A program made the translations under genes and the position numbers. 64,000 nucleotides of DNA from NCBI GenBank assembly GCA_023415475.1, contig JAEZKL010000019.1:1-64000 (forward strand). Direction: 5' to 3'. Of the stretch, positions 1 to 7,988 are shown one piece after another. The notes under the pieces were generated by a model. It searched no databases. It had not been told where the DNA came from and worked only from the letters and a program-made list of their open reading frames with translations. This DNA comes from Bacillota bacterium (lineage in GTDB: Bacteria; Bacillota; Clostridia; Lachnospirales; Lachnospiraceae). Position 1 is the first letter of the stretch. Each line of letters begins with the position of its first letter.

Positions 1-169
1 CCTTTTTCGATTCTTTTTCTACATGTACAAGCAATTCAGAGCGAAACACTCTCTATAAGACTATTATTGAAAGCATAATATGGCTTAGAGAGGGAGAAAA
101 TATTGAAATCAAAATTAACTTCTTATAGAATTGTATTGAAAATCTCTTTTAGAAGGGTGGTGATGCCAT

Positions 170-369
170 ATGACAAGCTCAACGAAAATACCCAATAGAT
201 TAATTAACGAATCCTCGCCGTATCTTCTTCAGCATGCTCACAACCCCGTGGGCTGGTACCCGTGGGGGAATGAAGCCTTTGAGAAGGCGCGCATGGAAGA
301 TAAACCTGTTTTCCTATCTATTGGGTATTCGTAGCTATGTATATTTAGCCGACATGCCATTGGTGTCAG
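170..369 (+). pseudogene. DUF255 (YyaL-like) thioredoxin-fold gene, N-terminal remnant
   Basis: An ATG at 170 behind AGAAGGGTGG opens a 54-codon frame ending at TAG 332-334. It reads like the start of DUF255/YyaL proteins: NRLINESSPYLLQHAHNPV, WYPWG, then FLSIGYS. In the family GYS is followed at once by TCHWCH. Here about 20 extra bases carrying stops separate GYS from a recognisable TCHWC coded at 349-363. Similarity fades after that, so only about 70 of the usual 600-plus codons remain. This is a decayed gene end, perhaps flanking chromosome or a recombination scar at the left edge of the element. The family match rests on recalled motifs. Confidence 0.65.
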
Positions 370-470
370 TTTCGCCATAGTAGACACATAAAAAGCGCAG
401 CAAAACCGCTATCCCATATCGAATAGGAATATTAGTTTGATGTAACGTTGGTGTTACATAGATCAATTCA

Positions 471-516
471 AAAAAGAGCCGTTTGCTTTGACCCGATTAA
501 GCAAACGGCTCTTTTT
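471..516. terminator. Strong bidirectional hairpin just upstream of parA
   Basis: Two perfect 18-base arms (471-488 and 499-516) surround a 10-base loop, with an A-run on the left and a T-run on the right. It can stop transcription from either direction. It ends only 7 bases before the parA ribosome site, so it probably insulates the element from upstream transcription, or it could act as an attenuator for parA. Confidence 0.8.
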
Positions 517-538
517 GCGTGTAAAGGAGGTAACAGAA

Positions 539-1360
539 ATGGCAACAAACGTGATTGCCGTCACCAACCAAAAAGGCGGTGTCGGCAAGACGACCACCTG
601 CGCCAATCTCGGCATCGGGCTTGCCCGAAGCGGGAAAAAGGTACTATTGGTGGATACCGACCCGCAGGGCAGCCTATCCATCAGTTTAGGCTATCCGAAG
701 CCCGACCAGCTGCCGGTGACGCTGGCGACCGTCATGGGCAAGGTGCTGTCCGATACGCCCATATCCCCGCAGGAAGGAATCCTGCGCCACGCGGAGGGCG
801 TTGACCTCATGCCCGCCAACATTGAGCTTTCGGGCACAGAGGTATCGCTTGTAAACGCCATGACCCGCGAAAGCGTCCTGAAACAATATCTTGACAGCGT
901 AAAACGTCAATATGACTATGTGCTGCTGGACTGTATGCCAAGCCTGGGTATGTTGACCATCAATGCGCTGGCCGCTGCGGATAGCGTTCTCATTCCCGTA
1001 CAGGCGCAGTACCTACCGGCAAAAGGGCTTGAACAGCTTTTGCAGACGGTGAACAAGGTGCGGCGGCAGATCAATCCCAAACTCCAGATCGACGGCATCC
1101 TGCTTACGATGGTGGACAGCCGCACCAATTACGCCAAAGAAATCAGCGCCCTGCTGCGGGACACCTACGGCAGCAAAATCAAGGTTTTCGCCACGGACAT
1201 TCCCCATTCCGTCCGGGCCGCCGAGATCAGCGCCGAGGGCAAGAGCATCTTTGCGCACGACCCCGGCGGCAAAGTGGCCGAGGCGTACCAAGAACTGACG
1301 AAGGAGGTGTTGAAGATTGAAAAGCAGCGCCAAAAACATAAAGCTGACCTCAGTCGATGA
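539..1360 (+). CDS. parA: ParA-family partition ATPase
   Basis: A 273-residue ParA/Soj-type ATPase. The deviant Walker A motif KGGVGKTT is at residues 12-19, followed by LLVDTDPQGS (Walker A') and YVLLDCMPSLG (Walker B). Such proteins position plasmids or circular ICE intermediates by cycling on the nucleoid with ParB. The ATG at 539 has AAAGGAGG 8 bases upstream. An upstream in-frame ATG at 488 lies inside the terminator hairpin and is unlikely to be used. The 3' end overlaps parB by 44 bases, suggesting translational coupling. Presence of parA and parB suggests the element replicates or is segregated in its excised circular form. Confidence 0.95.
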   Translation: MATNVIAVTNQKGGVGKTTTCANLGIGLARSGKKVLLVDTDPQGSLSISLGYPKPDQLPVTLATVMGKVLSDTPISPQEGILRHAEGVDLMPANIELSGTEVSLVNAMTRESVLKQYLDSVKRQYDYVLLDCMPSLGMLTINALAAADSVLIPVQAQYLPAKGLEQLLQTVNKVRRQINPKLQIDGILLTMVDSRTNYAKEISALLRDTYGSKIKVFATDIPHSVRAAEISAEGKSIFAHDPGGKVAEAYQELTKEVLKIEKQRQKHKADLSR

Positions 1361-2282
1361 GCTTTTCAGCACCGAGCAGGAACGACAGGAAGCGCAGGAC
1401 GAGCGCGTTGTCCGGCTCCCGCTTTCCGAAGTACACTATTTCAAGGGCTATCCGGCCATGCAAAGTGAAATTCCCTTTACCGGCCAGCCTTTCCGTGTGC
1501 GGGACGACGACCCTAAGATGCTTGAAACGCTGGAAAGCGTTAAAAGGCGCGGCGTGCGCACCCCCGGCCTTGCACGTCCCGACCCGGAGGGTGGCTATGA
1601 GATCATTTCCGGCCATCGCCGTCACAGGGCAAGCGAGCTGGCCGGTCTGCCCGACATGCCATTCATCGTCCGTGAAATGAGCGATGAGGAAGCCGTCATT
1701 GAGCTGGTGGACGCTAATATCCAGCGAGAGGACGTTCTCCCCAGCGAAAAAGCTTGGGCTTACCGTATGAAGCTGGAGGCAGTCAAGTGTCAAGGTACGC
1801 GGACGGATTTAACTTCGCCGCAAGTTGCGGCGAAGTTCCGAAGCGACGATGAGATTGCTAAATCTATGGGCATCAGTGGCGATACTCTGCAACGGTATAT
1901 CCGCTGTACTGAGCTGGTTCCAGAGCTATTAAGCATGGTGGATGAAAAAAAGATAGCCCTAACGCCGGCATATGAGCTGTCTTTCCTGAAAAAAGAGGAA
2001 CAGACGCTGCTTTTGGACGCAATGGACAGCGAACAGGCGACCCCTTCGCTCTCACAGGCCCAACGACTAAAAAAATTCAGTCAGGAGGGTACACTTTCCG
2101 TTGATGTGATGCGAGCCATCATGTCAGAGGAAAAGAAAAGCGAGTTGGATAAGGTGACGCTGCCTAGCGAAAAGCTTCGCAAGTATTTTCCCAAATCATA
2201 TACCCCGCAGCAGATGGAGGCGACCATTTTCAAATTGCTGGAGCAGTGGCAAAAGCGACGACAGCGGGACCAGGAACGGTAA
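1317..2282 (+). CDS. parB: ParB-family partition and nuclease-fold protein
   Basis: A 321-residue ParB protein. The N-terminal ParB/Sulfiredoxin-like domain includes ISGHRRHRASELAGL, matching the GxRRxRA motif that binds CTP in ParB proteins. It is followed by a helix-turn-helix around DEIAKSMGISGDTLQRYIR and a basic C-terminal tail. The start is TTG at 1317, chosen because AAGGAGGTG sits 8 bases upstream and no ATG fits. It overlaps parA by 44 bases. It should load on a parS-like site and work with ParA. A 27-base palindrome lies inside the gene at 1811-1837, between the nucleotide-binding and helix-turn-helix regions. Confidence 0.93.
   Translation: MKSSAKNIKLTSVDELFSTEQERQEAQDERVVRLPLSEVHYFKGYPAMQSEIPFTGQPFRVRDDDPKMLETLESVKRRGVRTPGLARPDPEGGYEIISGHRRHRASELAGLPDMPFIVREMSDEEAVIELVDANIQREDVLPSEKAWAYRMKLEAVKCQGTRTDLTSPQVAAKFRSDDEIAKSMGISGDTLQRYIRCTELVPELLSMVDEKKIALTPAYELSFLKKEEQTLLLDAMDSEQATPSLSQAQRLKKFSQEGTLSVDVMRAIMSEEKKSELDKVTLPSEKLRKYFPKSYTPQQMEATIFKLLEQWQKRRQRDQER
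1811..1837. repeat. 27-base palindrome inside parB
   Basis: Arms of 13 bases (1811-1823 and 1825-1837) are perfect reverse complements around a single central G. It lies in coding sequence just before the ParB helix-turn-helix. It could be a parS-like binding site, an mRNA hairpin limiting downstream translation, or an effect of codon choice. It does not match the known Bacillus parS consensus. Confidence 0.6.
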
Positions 2283-2354
2283 CACGCGGCGTTTCGGGCG
2301 TTCTGACAGGAACGTCTTTTTTTATGCCCGCCCACGGAAAGGAGGTGCCTGCCT

Positions 2355-3296
2355 ATGGCTGTATTTCGCGTGGAGAAAACGAGGGATTACACGGTTATGG
2401 CGAATCATCATTTGAAAAACCAGGCTTTAACGCTCAAAGCAAAGGGGCTTTTGTCCCTGATGCTCTCCCTGCCGGAAGATTGGGACTATACGCTTAAAGG
2501 GCTATCCCTCATCAGCGTGGAGGGCATTGACGCGATCCGCGAGGCGGTCAGAGAATTGGAGTGTGCCGGATATATCATCCGTTCCAGAGAACGGAACGGC
2601 AAAGGGCAGCTCAAGGGCACAGAATATGTGATCTACGAGCAGCCCCATCTGCCGGAAGCTCCTCCTGGCGAGGAAAACTCTTCGCAGGAAAATCCAACAT
2701 TGGATAATCCAACGCAGGAAAAGCCTATGCTGGGTTCTCCTGCATTGGCCGAGCCTATACAGGAAAATCCAACGCAATTAAATACTAAGGGATTAAAGAC
2801 TCATCCAGAAAATACCCAAACAGTAAATCCTCAAGGAGCAAATCCTTATCCATCAAATCCGAATCCATCCTATCGGGCAACCGGTTCGGAACGCTTTGCT
2901 GGATTGGATGAGATGGGATACGATGAGGCGAGCAGATACAGAGAAATGGTTCGGGAGAACTTGGAATACGACCTGCTGGTACAAGACCGAAAAACAAACC
3001 GGGAGAGGCTGGATGAAATTGTGGACCTCATCGTGGAAACACTCTGCTCCACTAAGCCGACGATTTGCGTTTCCGGTGACGATTACCCCGCCTCGCTTGT
3101 GAAGGAAAAGCTGCTGCGGCTGAGCAGCACCCATATGGATTACGTTTTTGAGTGTCTGGACAAAAACACCACCTACGTTCGCAACATCAAAAAATACCTG
3201 CTGGCAACCCTTTTCAACGCGCCCAGCACCATCGACAGCTACTATTCGGCGCTGGTCAATCACGATATGTACGGCGACGGCTCACGGAGACGGTAA
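2355..3296 (+). CDS. Replication-initiator-A-like winged-helix protein with DUF6017-like C-terminus
   Basis: A 313-residue protein. Residues 1-95 resemble the N-terminal winged helix of RepA-type initiators and DnaD-like proteins of Gram-positive ICEs, with KAKGLLSLMLSLPEDWDY and a helix-turn-helix around GIDAIREAVRELECAGYI. Residues 100-175 are a low-complexity linker of repeated N-P-T/S units (ENPTLDNPTQEKP and variants). Residues 180-313 match a helical domain usually annotated DUF6017. A strong AAAGGAGGTG precedes the ATG. Placed directly after parAB, it probably opens replication of the circular ICE form. The alternative is a DNA-binding regulator of the transfer operon. Confidence 0.8.
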   Translation: MAVFRVEKTRDYTVMANHHLKNQALTLKAKGLLSLMLSLPEDWDYTLKGLSLISVEGIDAIREAVRELECAGYIIRSRERNGKGQLKGTEYVIYEQPHLPEAPPGEENSSQENPTLDNPTQEKPMLGSPALAEPIQENPTQLNTKGLKTHPENTQTVNPQGANPYPSNPNPSYRATGSERFAGLDEMGYDEASRYREMVRENLEYDLLVQDRKTNRERLDEIVDLIVETLCSTKPTICVSGDDYPASLVKEKLLRLSSTHMDYVFECLDKNTTYVRNIKKYLLATLFNAPSTIDSYYSALVNHDMYGDGSRRR

Positions 3297-3349
3297 ACGT
3301 CCTTCGCGGGCCTATTTTTATCCCCCAAATAGAAAGGAGAAATCTTTAT

Positions 3350-3703
3350 ATGAAACGGCCCTTTGCATACATCACCGCACCCTGGGGCGCGAATGAGTTT
3401 GAAAACACGGAAGCCGCCGCGAAATACTGCCGGGCCGTATACGACGTGGGTTTTGCCCCCATCTGCCCGATCCTCTGGCTGCCGCTCTTTCTCGCGGACG
3501 ATATTCCGCAGGAGCATAAGGACGGTATCGATATCGCCCGCGATCTGCTGCGCCGCGCCCATGTGCTGGTGGTCTGCGGGAAAACCGTGGACGAACAGGT
3601 GAAAAACGACATTGCTGTGGCACAGCGGTTAAACATCACAGCCACAACGCTGGACGGAATCCTGACTGTCAAGCGGCAGGGCCGGAAAAATGACGGGCAA
3701 TAA
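3350..3703 (+). CDS. Small nucleotide-deoxyribosyltransferase-fold-like protein (DUF4406/DUF7768-like)
   Basis: A 117-residue protein starting at ATG 3350 behind AGAAAGGAGA. The opening RPFAYITAPWGANE, the AAKYCRAVYDVGFAPICPILWLP stretch split between helix and strand, and VLVVCGKTVDEQVKNDIAVA resemble the small DUF4406/DUF7768 proteins with a deoxyribosyltransferase-like Rossmann fold that are common in ICEs and phages. Substrate and role in transfer are unknown. It sits between the initiator and pcfB in the same orientation. Confidence 0.65.
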   Translation: MKRPFAYITAPWGANEFENTEAAAKYCRAVYDVGFAPICPILWLPLFLADDIPQEHKDGIDIARDLLRRAHVLVVCGKTVDEQVKNDIAVAQRLNITATTLDGILTVKRQGRKNDGQ

Positions 3704-3772
3704 GCTGCTGCGGCGGTTGGTGGTGCCGTCTTAGCAAAACCGCAGGGATTTCAGAGAAAGGAGATTTGACCC

Positions 3773-4249
3773 ATGCAGGAAGAAGTAGAACACAGAACCG
3801 TCACGCTGGCCATCAGCACCACCAAGCTCACGGGCCGGGTGCTGAAAGCGGCCATCCGCAAGCTGCTGGCTTCGTGGGAAAAGGGCCGGGACAGCCCGAA
3901 AATCCCCCATGGGAAACAGACGGTCAAGCAGTTAATCGGCCAGAACGCTGGTGTATCCAATATCGAAGTGACCGACAGCAACATCAAAAGCTTTGAGCGC
4001 GTGGCCCGCAAATACGGCGTGGATTTCGCTGTAAAGAAAGATGTGGCGGTGCGCCCACCCAAGTTTCTTGTCTTTTTCAAGGCGCGGGACGCCGACGCTC
4101 TGACCGCCGCGTTTCAGGAGTTCACAGCAAAAACGGTACGCAAAGCCGAGCGTCCTTCCGTTCTCGCCCAACTCCGTAAGTTCAAGGAGCTGCTGAAAAA
4201 CAGCGTGATCGACAAGGTAAAGCGCCGGGAACAGGAGCAGACGCGATGA
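3773..4249 (+). CDS. PcfB-like DUF3801 transfer accessory protein
   Basis: A 158-residue DUF3801 protein, the family of PcfB from pCF10, which is an accessory factor that binds relaxosome components and the coupling protein. The N-terminus reads RTVTLAISTTKLTGRVLKAA and the basic C-terminus is predicted helical. A ribosome site AAAGGAGA lies upstream. Its stop overlaps the start of the VirD4 coupling protein as ATGA (4246-4249), the arrangement seen for pcfB-pcfC, which supports translational coupling and physical partnership. Confidence 0.85.
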   Translation: MQEEVEHRTVTLAISTTKLTGRVLKAAIRKLLASWEKGRDSPKIPHGKQTVKQLIGQNAGVSNIEVTDSNIKSFERVARKYGVDFAVKKDVAVRPPKFLVFFKARDADALTAAFQEFTAKTVRKAERPSVLAQLRKFKELLKNSVIDKVKRREQEQTR

Positions 4250-6018
4250 AAACAACGACCAAAAAGCTACTTCCCAACCTGCCTTACCTGTTTATCGGCT
4301 TGTTTGCCACCAATCTCGGTGAGGCGTGGCGACTGGCATCCGGCGCGGATTTCAGCGCGAAGCTGCTGCATATTTTAGACGGCCTTGCCGCCGCGTTCCG
4401 AAACCCGCTGCCCAGCTTCTACCCCGGCGACCTGCTCATCGGCCTGCTGCTGGCCGCCGCTCTCCGACTGGCGGTGTATGTCAAAGGGCGCAACGCCCGG
4501 AAGTTCCGCAGGAATGTGGAATACGGCTCCGCGCGCTGGGGAACGGCCAAGGACATTCAGCCATACATTGACCCTCTTTTTGAGAACAACGTCATCCTGA
4601 CGCAGACTGAACGGCTTACCATGAACAACCGCCCCAAAGACCCACGGACGGCGCGGAATAAAAACGTGCTGATCGTGGGCGGCTCCGGCAGCGGCAAGAC
4701 CCGCTTTGTCTTGAAGCCGAACCTCATGCAGTGCCACAGTTCCTATGTCGTGACCGATCCCAAGGGCAGCGTTGTGGTGGAGTGCGGAAAGCTGTTGCAG
4801 CGCAAGGGCTACCGCATCAAAATCCTCAACACCATCAATTTCAAAAAGTCCATGCATTACAATCCTTTCGCCTACATCCACAGCGAAAAGGATATTTTGA
4901 AGCTGGTCACAACCCTGATTACCAACACGAAGGGCGAGGGCAAGCCCTCCGATGACTTTTGGGTAAAAGCGGAAACGCTCCTGTATACGGCGCTGATCGG
5001 CTACATCCACTATGAAGCGCCGCAGGAGGAACAGAATTTTTCCACCCTCATTGAGTTTATCAATGCCTCGGAAGTCCGGGAGGATGATGAGGAATTTGAG
5101 AATCCGGTTGACTTGATGTTCAAGGAGCTGGAGAAGAAGAATCCGAACCACTTTGCCGTCCGACAGTATAAGAAATACAAGCTGGCGGCGGGCAAAACAG
5201 CAAAAAGCATCCTGATTTCCTGCGGCGCGAGGCTTGCGCCCTTTGACATTCAGGAACTGCGCGAGCTGACAGCTTATGACGAGCTGGAGCTGGACACCCT
5301 GGGCGACCGCAAGACGGCACTGTTCATCATCATTTCCGATACCGACGATACGTACAATTTTTTAGTATCTATGGCCTATACCCAGCTTTTCAACCTGCTA
5401 TGCGAAAAAGCTGACGATGTATACGGCGGCAGGCTCCCGGTGCATGTGCGCTGCCTGATCGACGAATGCGCGAATATCGGGCAGATACCCAAGCTGGAAA
5501 AGCTCATGGCGACCATCCGCAGCCGGGAAATATCGGCTTGTCTGTTTTTACAGGCGCAAAGCCAGCTCAAAGCGATTTATAAGGACAACGCTGATACCAT
5601 CACGGGTAACTGCGACAGCGCCATTTTCCTGGGCGGCAAGGAGCGCACCACCTTAAAGGAGCTGTCCGAAACTTTAGGAAAGGAGACGATAGACCTCTAC
5701 AACACCTCCGAGAACCGGGGACGCGAAAAGTCTTATGGCCTCAGTTATCAGAAGCTGGGAAAGGAGCTGATGAGCATGGATGAGCTGGCCGTCATGAGCG
5801 GTGGCAAGTGCGTCTTCCAGCTTCGGGGCGTAAGGCCCTTTCTCTCGGAGAAGTACGACATCACCAAGCATCCAAATTACAAGTATCTGTCCGACGCCGA
5901 CCCTAAAAACACGTTCAGCATCGAAAAGTATCTTTCCACCAGACTAAAACCTAAGCCGGATGAGGTTTATGATGTATACGACATCGACCTCTCCGGCGAA
6001 CCGGAAGCCGCCCAGTGA
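4246..6018 (+). CDS. VirD4/PcfC-type type IV coupling ATPase
   Basis: A 590-residue coupling protein that brings the relaxase-DNA complex to the mating channel. Two N-terminal hydrophobic segments lie within residues 10-85. Walker A GGSGSGKT is near residue 145, Walker B LIDECANIG near 404, and the FLQAQSQLKAIY stretch near 437 is typical of TraG/VirD4 ATPases. Length agrees with clostridial VirD4-like proteins. It overlaps the PcfB-like gene by 4 bases and begins the mating-pore gene block. Confidence 0.95.
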   Translation: MKTTTKKLLPNLPYLFIGLFATNLGEAWRLASGADFSAKLLHILDGLAAAFRNPLPSFYPGDLLIGLLLAAALRLAVYVKGRNARKFRRNVEYGSARWGTAKDIQPYIDPLFENNVILTQTERLTMNNRPKDPRTARNKNVLIVGGSGSGKTRFVLKPNLMQCHSSYVVTDPKGSVVVECGKLLQRKGYRIKILNTINFKKSMHYNPFAYIHSEKDILKLVTTLITNTKGEGKPSDDFWVKAETLLYTALIGYIHYEAPQEEQNFSTLIEFINASEVREDDEEFENPVDLMFKELEKKNPNHFAVRQYKKYKLAAGKTAKSILISCGARLAPFDIQELRELTAYDELELDTLGDRKTALFIIISDTDDTYNFLVSMAYTQLFNLLCEKADDVYGGRLPVHVRCLIDECANIGQIPKLEKLMATIRSREISACLFLQAQSQLKAIYKDNADTITGNCDSAIFLGGKERTTLKELSETLGKETIDLYNTSENRGREKSYGLSYQKLGKELMSMDELAVMSGGKCVFQLRGVRPFLSEKYDITKHPNYKYLSDADPKNTFSIEKYLSTRLKPKPDEVYDVYDIDLSGEPEAAQ

Positions 6019-6064
6019 GGCGGTTTTTTCATGTATTAATAAAACAAAAAATGGAGGTAACATT

Positions 6065-6280
6065 ATGGATTTCTTTAACAGCGCGGTAGACGTACTGCAA
6101 ACTCTCGTAATTGCCTTGGGCGCGGGCCTTGCCATCTGGGGCGCGATTAACCTTCTTGAAGGTTACGGAAACGATAATCCGGGCGCGAAAAGCCAGGGCA
6201 TGAAGCAGCTCATGGCGGGCGGCGGCGTGGCCCTGATCGGCCTTGTACTGGTGCCTCTGCTCTCCGGCCTGTTCGGTTGA
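6065..6280 (+). CDS. Maff2-family small membrane protein
   Basis: A 71-residue protein with two hydrophobic helices separated by EGYGNDNPGAKSQGMKQLM, which is the Maff2 pattern found between virD4 and the VirB6-like gene in Tn1549-type ICEs. By size, topology and position it may be the VirB2 pilin counterpart; that is inference. The ATG at 6065 follows ATGGAGGTAAC. Confidence 0.88.
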   Translation: MDFFNSAVDVLQTLVIALGAGLAIWGAINLLEGYGNDNPGAKSQGMKQLMAGGGVALIGLVLVPLLSGLFG

Positions 6281-6297
6281 TCGGCGGGTAAACGGTT

Positions 6298-7167
6298 ATG
6301 CAAAGCATCATCGACAAAATTGCCGAATGGCTGAAAGACATTCTGATTGACGGCATTGTGGGAAATTTGTCGGGGATGTTCGATAACGTCAACACACAAG
6401 TTGGCGAAATCGCGGGTGAAGTGGGCAAGACGCCGCTGCAATGGAACAGCGGCGTCTTTTCCATGATCCAGACCCTCTCCGAAACGGTCATCATCCCCAT
6501 TGCCGGACTGATACTGGCCTTTGTGATGTGCTATGAGCTGATCCAAATGGTCATAGACAGAAATAACCTGCACGACATGGACACCTGGATGTTCTTTAAG
6601 TGGGTGTTCAAAACCTTTGTGGCTGTGCTGCTCGTCACCAATACCTTTAATATCATCATGGGTGTGTTCGACGTGGCGCAGCATGTAGTCAACCAAAGCG
6701 CGGGCGTCATCATATCCGACGCCGGAATTGATATTGCCAGCGCGATACCGGATATGGAAACGCGTTTGCAGGCGATGGAATTAGGCCCGCTTTTCGGGCT
6801 GTGGTTCCAAAGCATCTTCGTGGGCATCACCATGAAGGCGCTGTCCGTCTGCATCTTCATCATCATTTATGGGAGAATGCTGGAGATTTACCTCATGACC
6901 TCACTCGGCCCGATTCCTCTTGCTACGATGGTCAACCGGGAATGGGGCGGTATGGGGCAAAACTACCTAAAATCCCTGCTGGCGCTGGGTTTCCAAGCCT
7001 TTCTCATCATGGTCTGCGTGGGCATCTATGCGGTGCTGGTACAGAATATCGCAACGGAAACCGACATCATCGCGGCGATATGGGCCTGCATGGGCTATAC
7101 AGTGCTGCTGTGCTTCACGCTTTTCAAAACCGGAAGCCTTTCAAAAGCTATTTTTAACGCGCATTAA
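6298..7167 (+). CDS. VirB6/TrbL-like channel protein (CD0411 family)
   Basis: A 289-residue polytopic membrane protein with about six hydrophobic segments: around residues 55-80, 98-125, 165-195, 200-220, 228-250 and 255-280. The amphipathic N-terminus resembles VirB6/TrbL-like CD0411-family proteins of clostridial ICEs. It should form part of the inner-membrane mating channel. It begins 17 bases after the Maff2 gene. Confidence 0.88.
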   Translation: MQSIIDKIAEWLKDILIDGIVGNLSGMFDNVNTQVGEIAGEVGKTPLQWNSGVFSMIQTLSETVIIPIAGLILAFVMCYELIQMVIDRNNLHDMDTWMFFKWVFKTFVAVLLVTNTFNIIMGVFDVAQHVVNQSAGVIISDAGIDIASAIPDMETRLQAMELGPLFGLWFQSIFVGITMKALSVCIFIIIYGRMLEIYLMTSLGPIPLATMVNREWGGMGQNYLKSLLALGFQAFLIMVCVGIYAVLVQNIATETDIIAAIWACMGYTVLLCFTLFKTGSLSKAIFNAH

Positions 7168-7184
7168 CGGAGGTAATCAATGCA

Positions 7185-7592
7185 ATGCAGGACAAATTAG
7201 ATCAATTATTTGAGCGGCTGAATGAAAACCTCGCGGAGTTCAGGGCAAAATGGGCGGCTATGAGCAGCGACGCGCTGATCAACAGCTCCCGCGAAATTAC
7301 AGCTATTAAAGACGCCCACTACTATCTGACGGAAAGTCACGGCTTTGAACCGGAGGAAGCAGATTATCTGCTGCTGTTCCAAAACCCTTTGCAGGTTGTC
7401 ACGGACAAGTGGCTGGAGAGAACAGAAGACTTGAGTGATTTCAGCTTCGCGCTGAATGAGGTGTTCGACAAGCAGGACGCGCTGCGGGATTATGACCTGA
7501 AAGAAAAGCCGTCCGTATTAGAAAAACTTCGAAGCGCCGCCAGTTCCGCCGTCAAACCCGGACATCCCTCCAGAGAACAGGAGGTGCGGTAA
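7185..7592 (+). CDS. DUF3848-type ICE protein
   Basis: A 135-residue soluble, acidic, mostly helical protein with the stretches SREITAIKDAHYYLTES and LERTEDLSDFSFALNEVFD. These resemble DUF3848 domains found alone and in large ICE proteins. The ATG at 7185 is preferred over one 5 bases upstream, which stops after six codons. ACGGAGGT serves it. No biochemical role is established. It sits between the VirB6-like and PrgI genes. Confidence 0.7.
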   Translation: MQDKLDQLFERLNENLAEFRAKWAAMSSDALINSSREITAIKDAHYYLTESHGFEPEEADYLLLFQNPLQVVTDKWLERTEDLSDFSFALNEVFDKQDALRDYDLKEKPSVLEKLRSAASSAVKPGHPSREQEVR

Positions 7593-7988
7593 ATGGCCTA
7601 CGTTCCCGTTCCCAAAGACCTGACGAAAATCAAAACCAAAGTGATGTTCAATCTCACCAAGCGGCAGCTCATCTGCTTCAGCCTTGCGGCTGTAGCGGGG
7701 ATTCCGTTGTTCTTTCTGCTTAAAGCCCATACCAGCGTGAGCGCGGCGGCCCTGATGATGGTGCTGTCCATGCTCCCGTTTTTCATGTTCGCTCTGTACG
7801 AAAAAAACGGTCAGCCCCTTGAGGTGCTGCTGCGGCATATCATTCAGGCGCGATTTGCGCGCCCAAAGCAAAGACTGTATCGGACGAACAACTTCTATGC
7901 CGTTCTCGACCGGCAAACTCAGCTCGACAAGGAGGTAAAAGCCATTGTTACAGGAAAAGAAAAAGCACGCCGCGCCCGAAAAGCCTGA
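7593..7988 (+). CDS. prgI: PrgI-family (VirB3-like) membrane protein
   Basis: A 131-residue protein beginning MAYVPVPKDLTKIKTK, with two hydrophobic segments near residues 28-46 and 50-70 and a basic tail. This is the PrgI pattern of Gram-positive conjugation systems, the functional counterpart of VirB3, anchoring the VirB4 ATPase at the membrane. It starts immediately after the preceding stop and overlaps virB4 by 44 bases. Confidence 0.9.
   Translation: MAYVPVPKDLTKIKTKVMFNLTKRQLICFSLAAVAGIPLFFLLKAHTSVSAAALMMVLSMLPFFMFALYEKNGQPLEVLLRHIIQARFARPKQRLYRTNNFYAVLDRQTQLDKEVKAIVTGKEKARRARKA

Noticed and set aside
1..169. Possible small gene or att site at the left end
   Set aside because: Only a loose inverted pair (CTCTCTATAAG and CTTAGAGAG) is visible, with no start, ribosome site or matching copy elsewhere in the window.
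448..804. Open frame overlapping the start of parA in another frame
   Set aside because: It starts in the terminator region, has no family-like sequence and is explained by the GC-rich codon use of parA.
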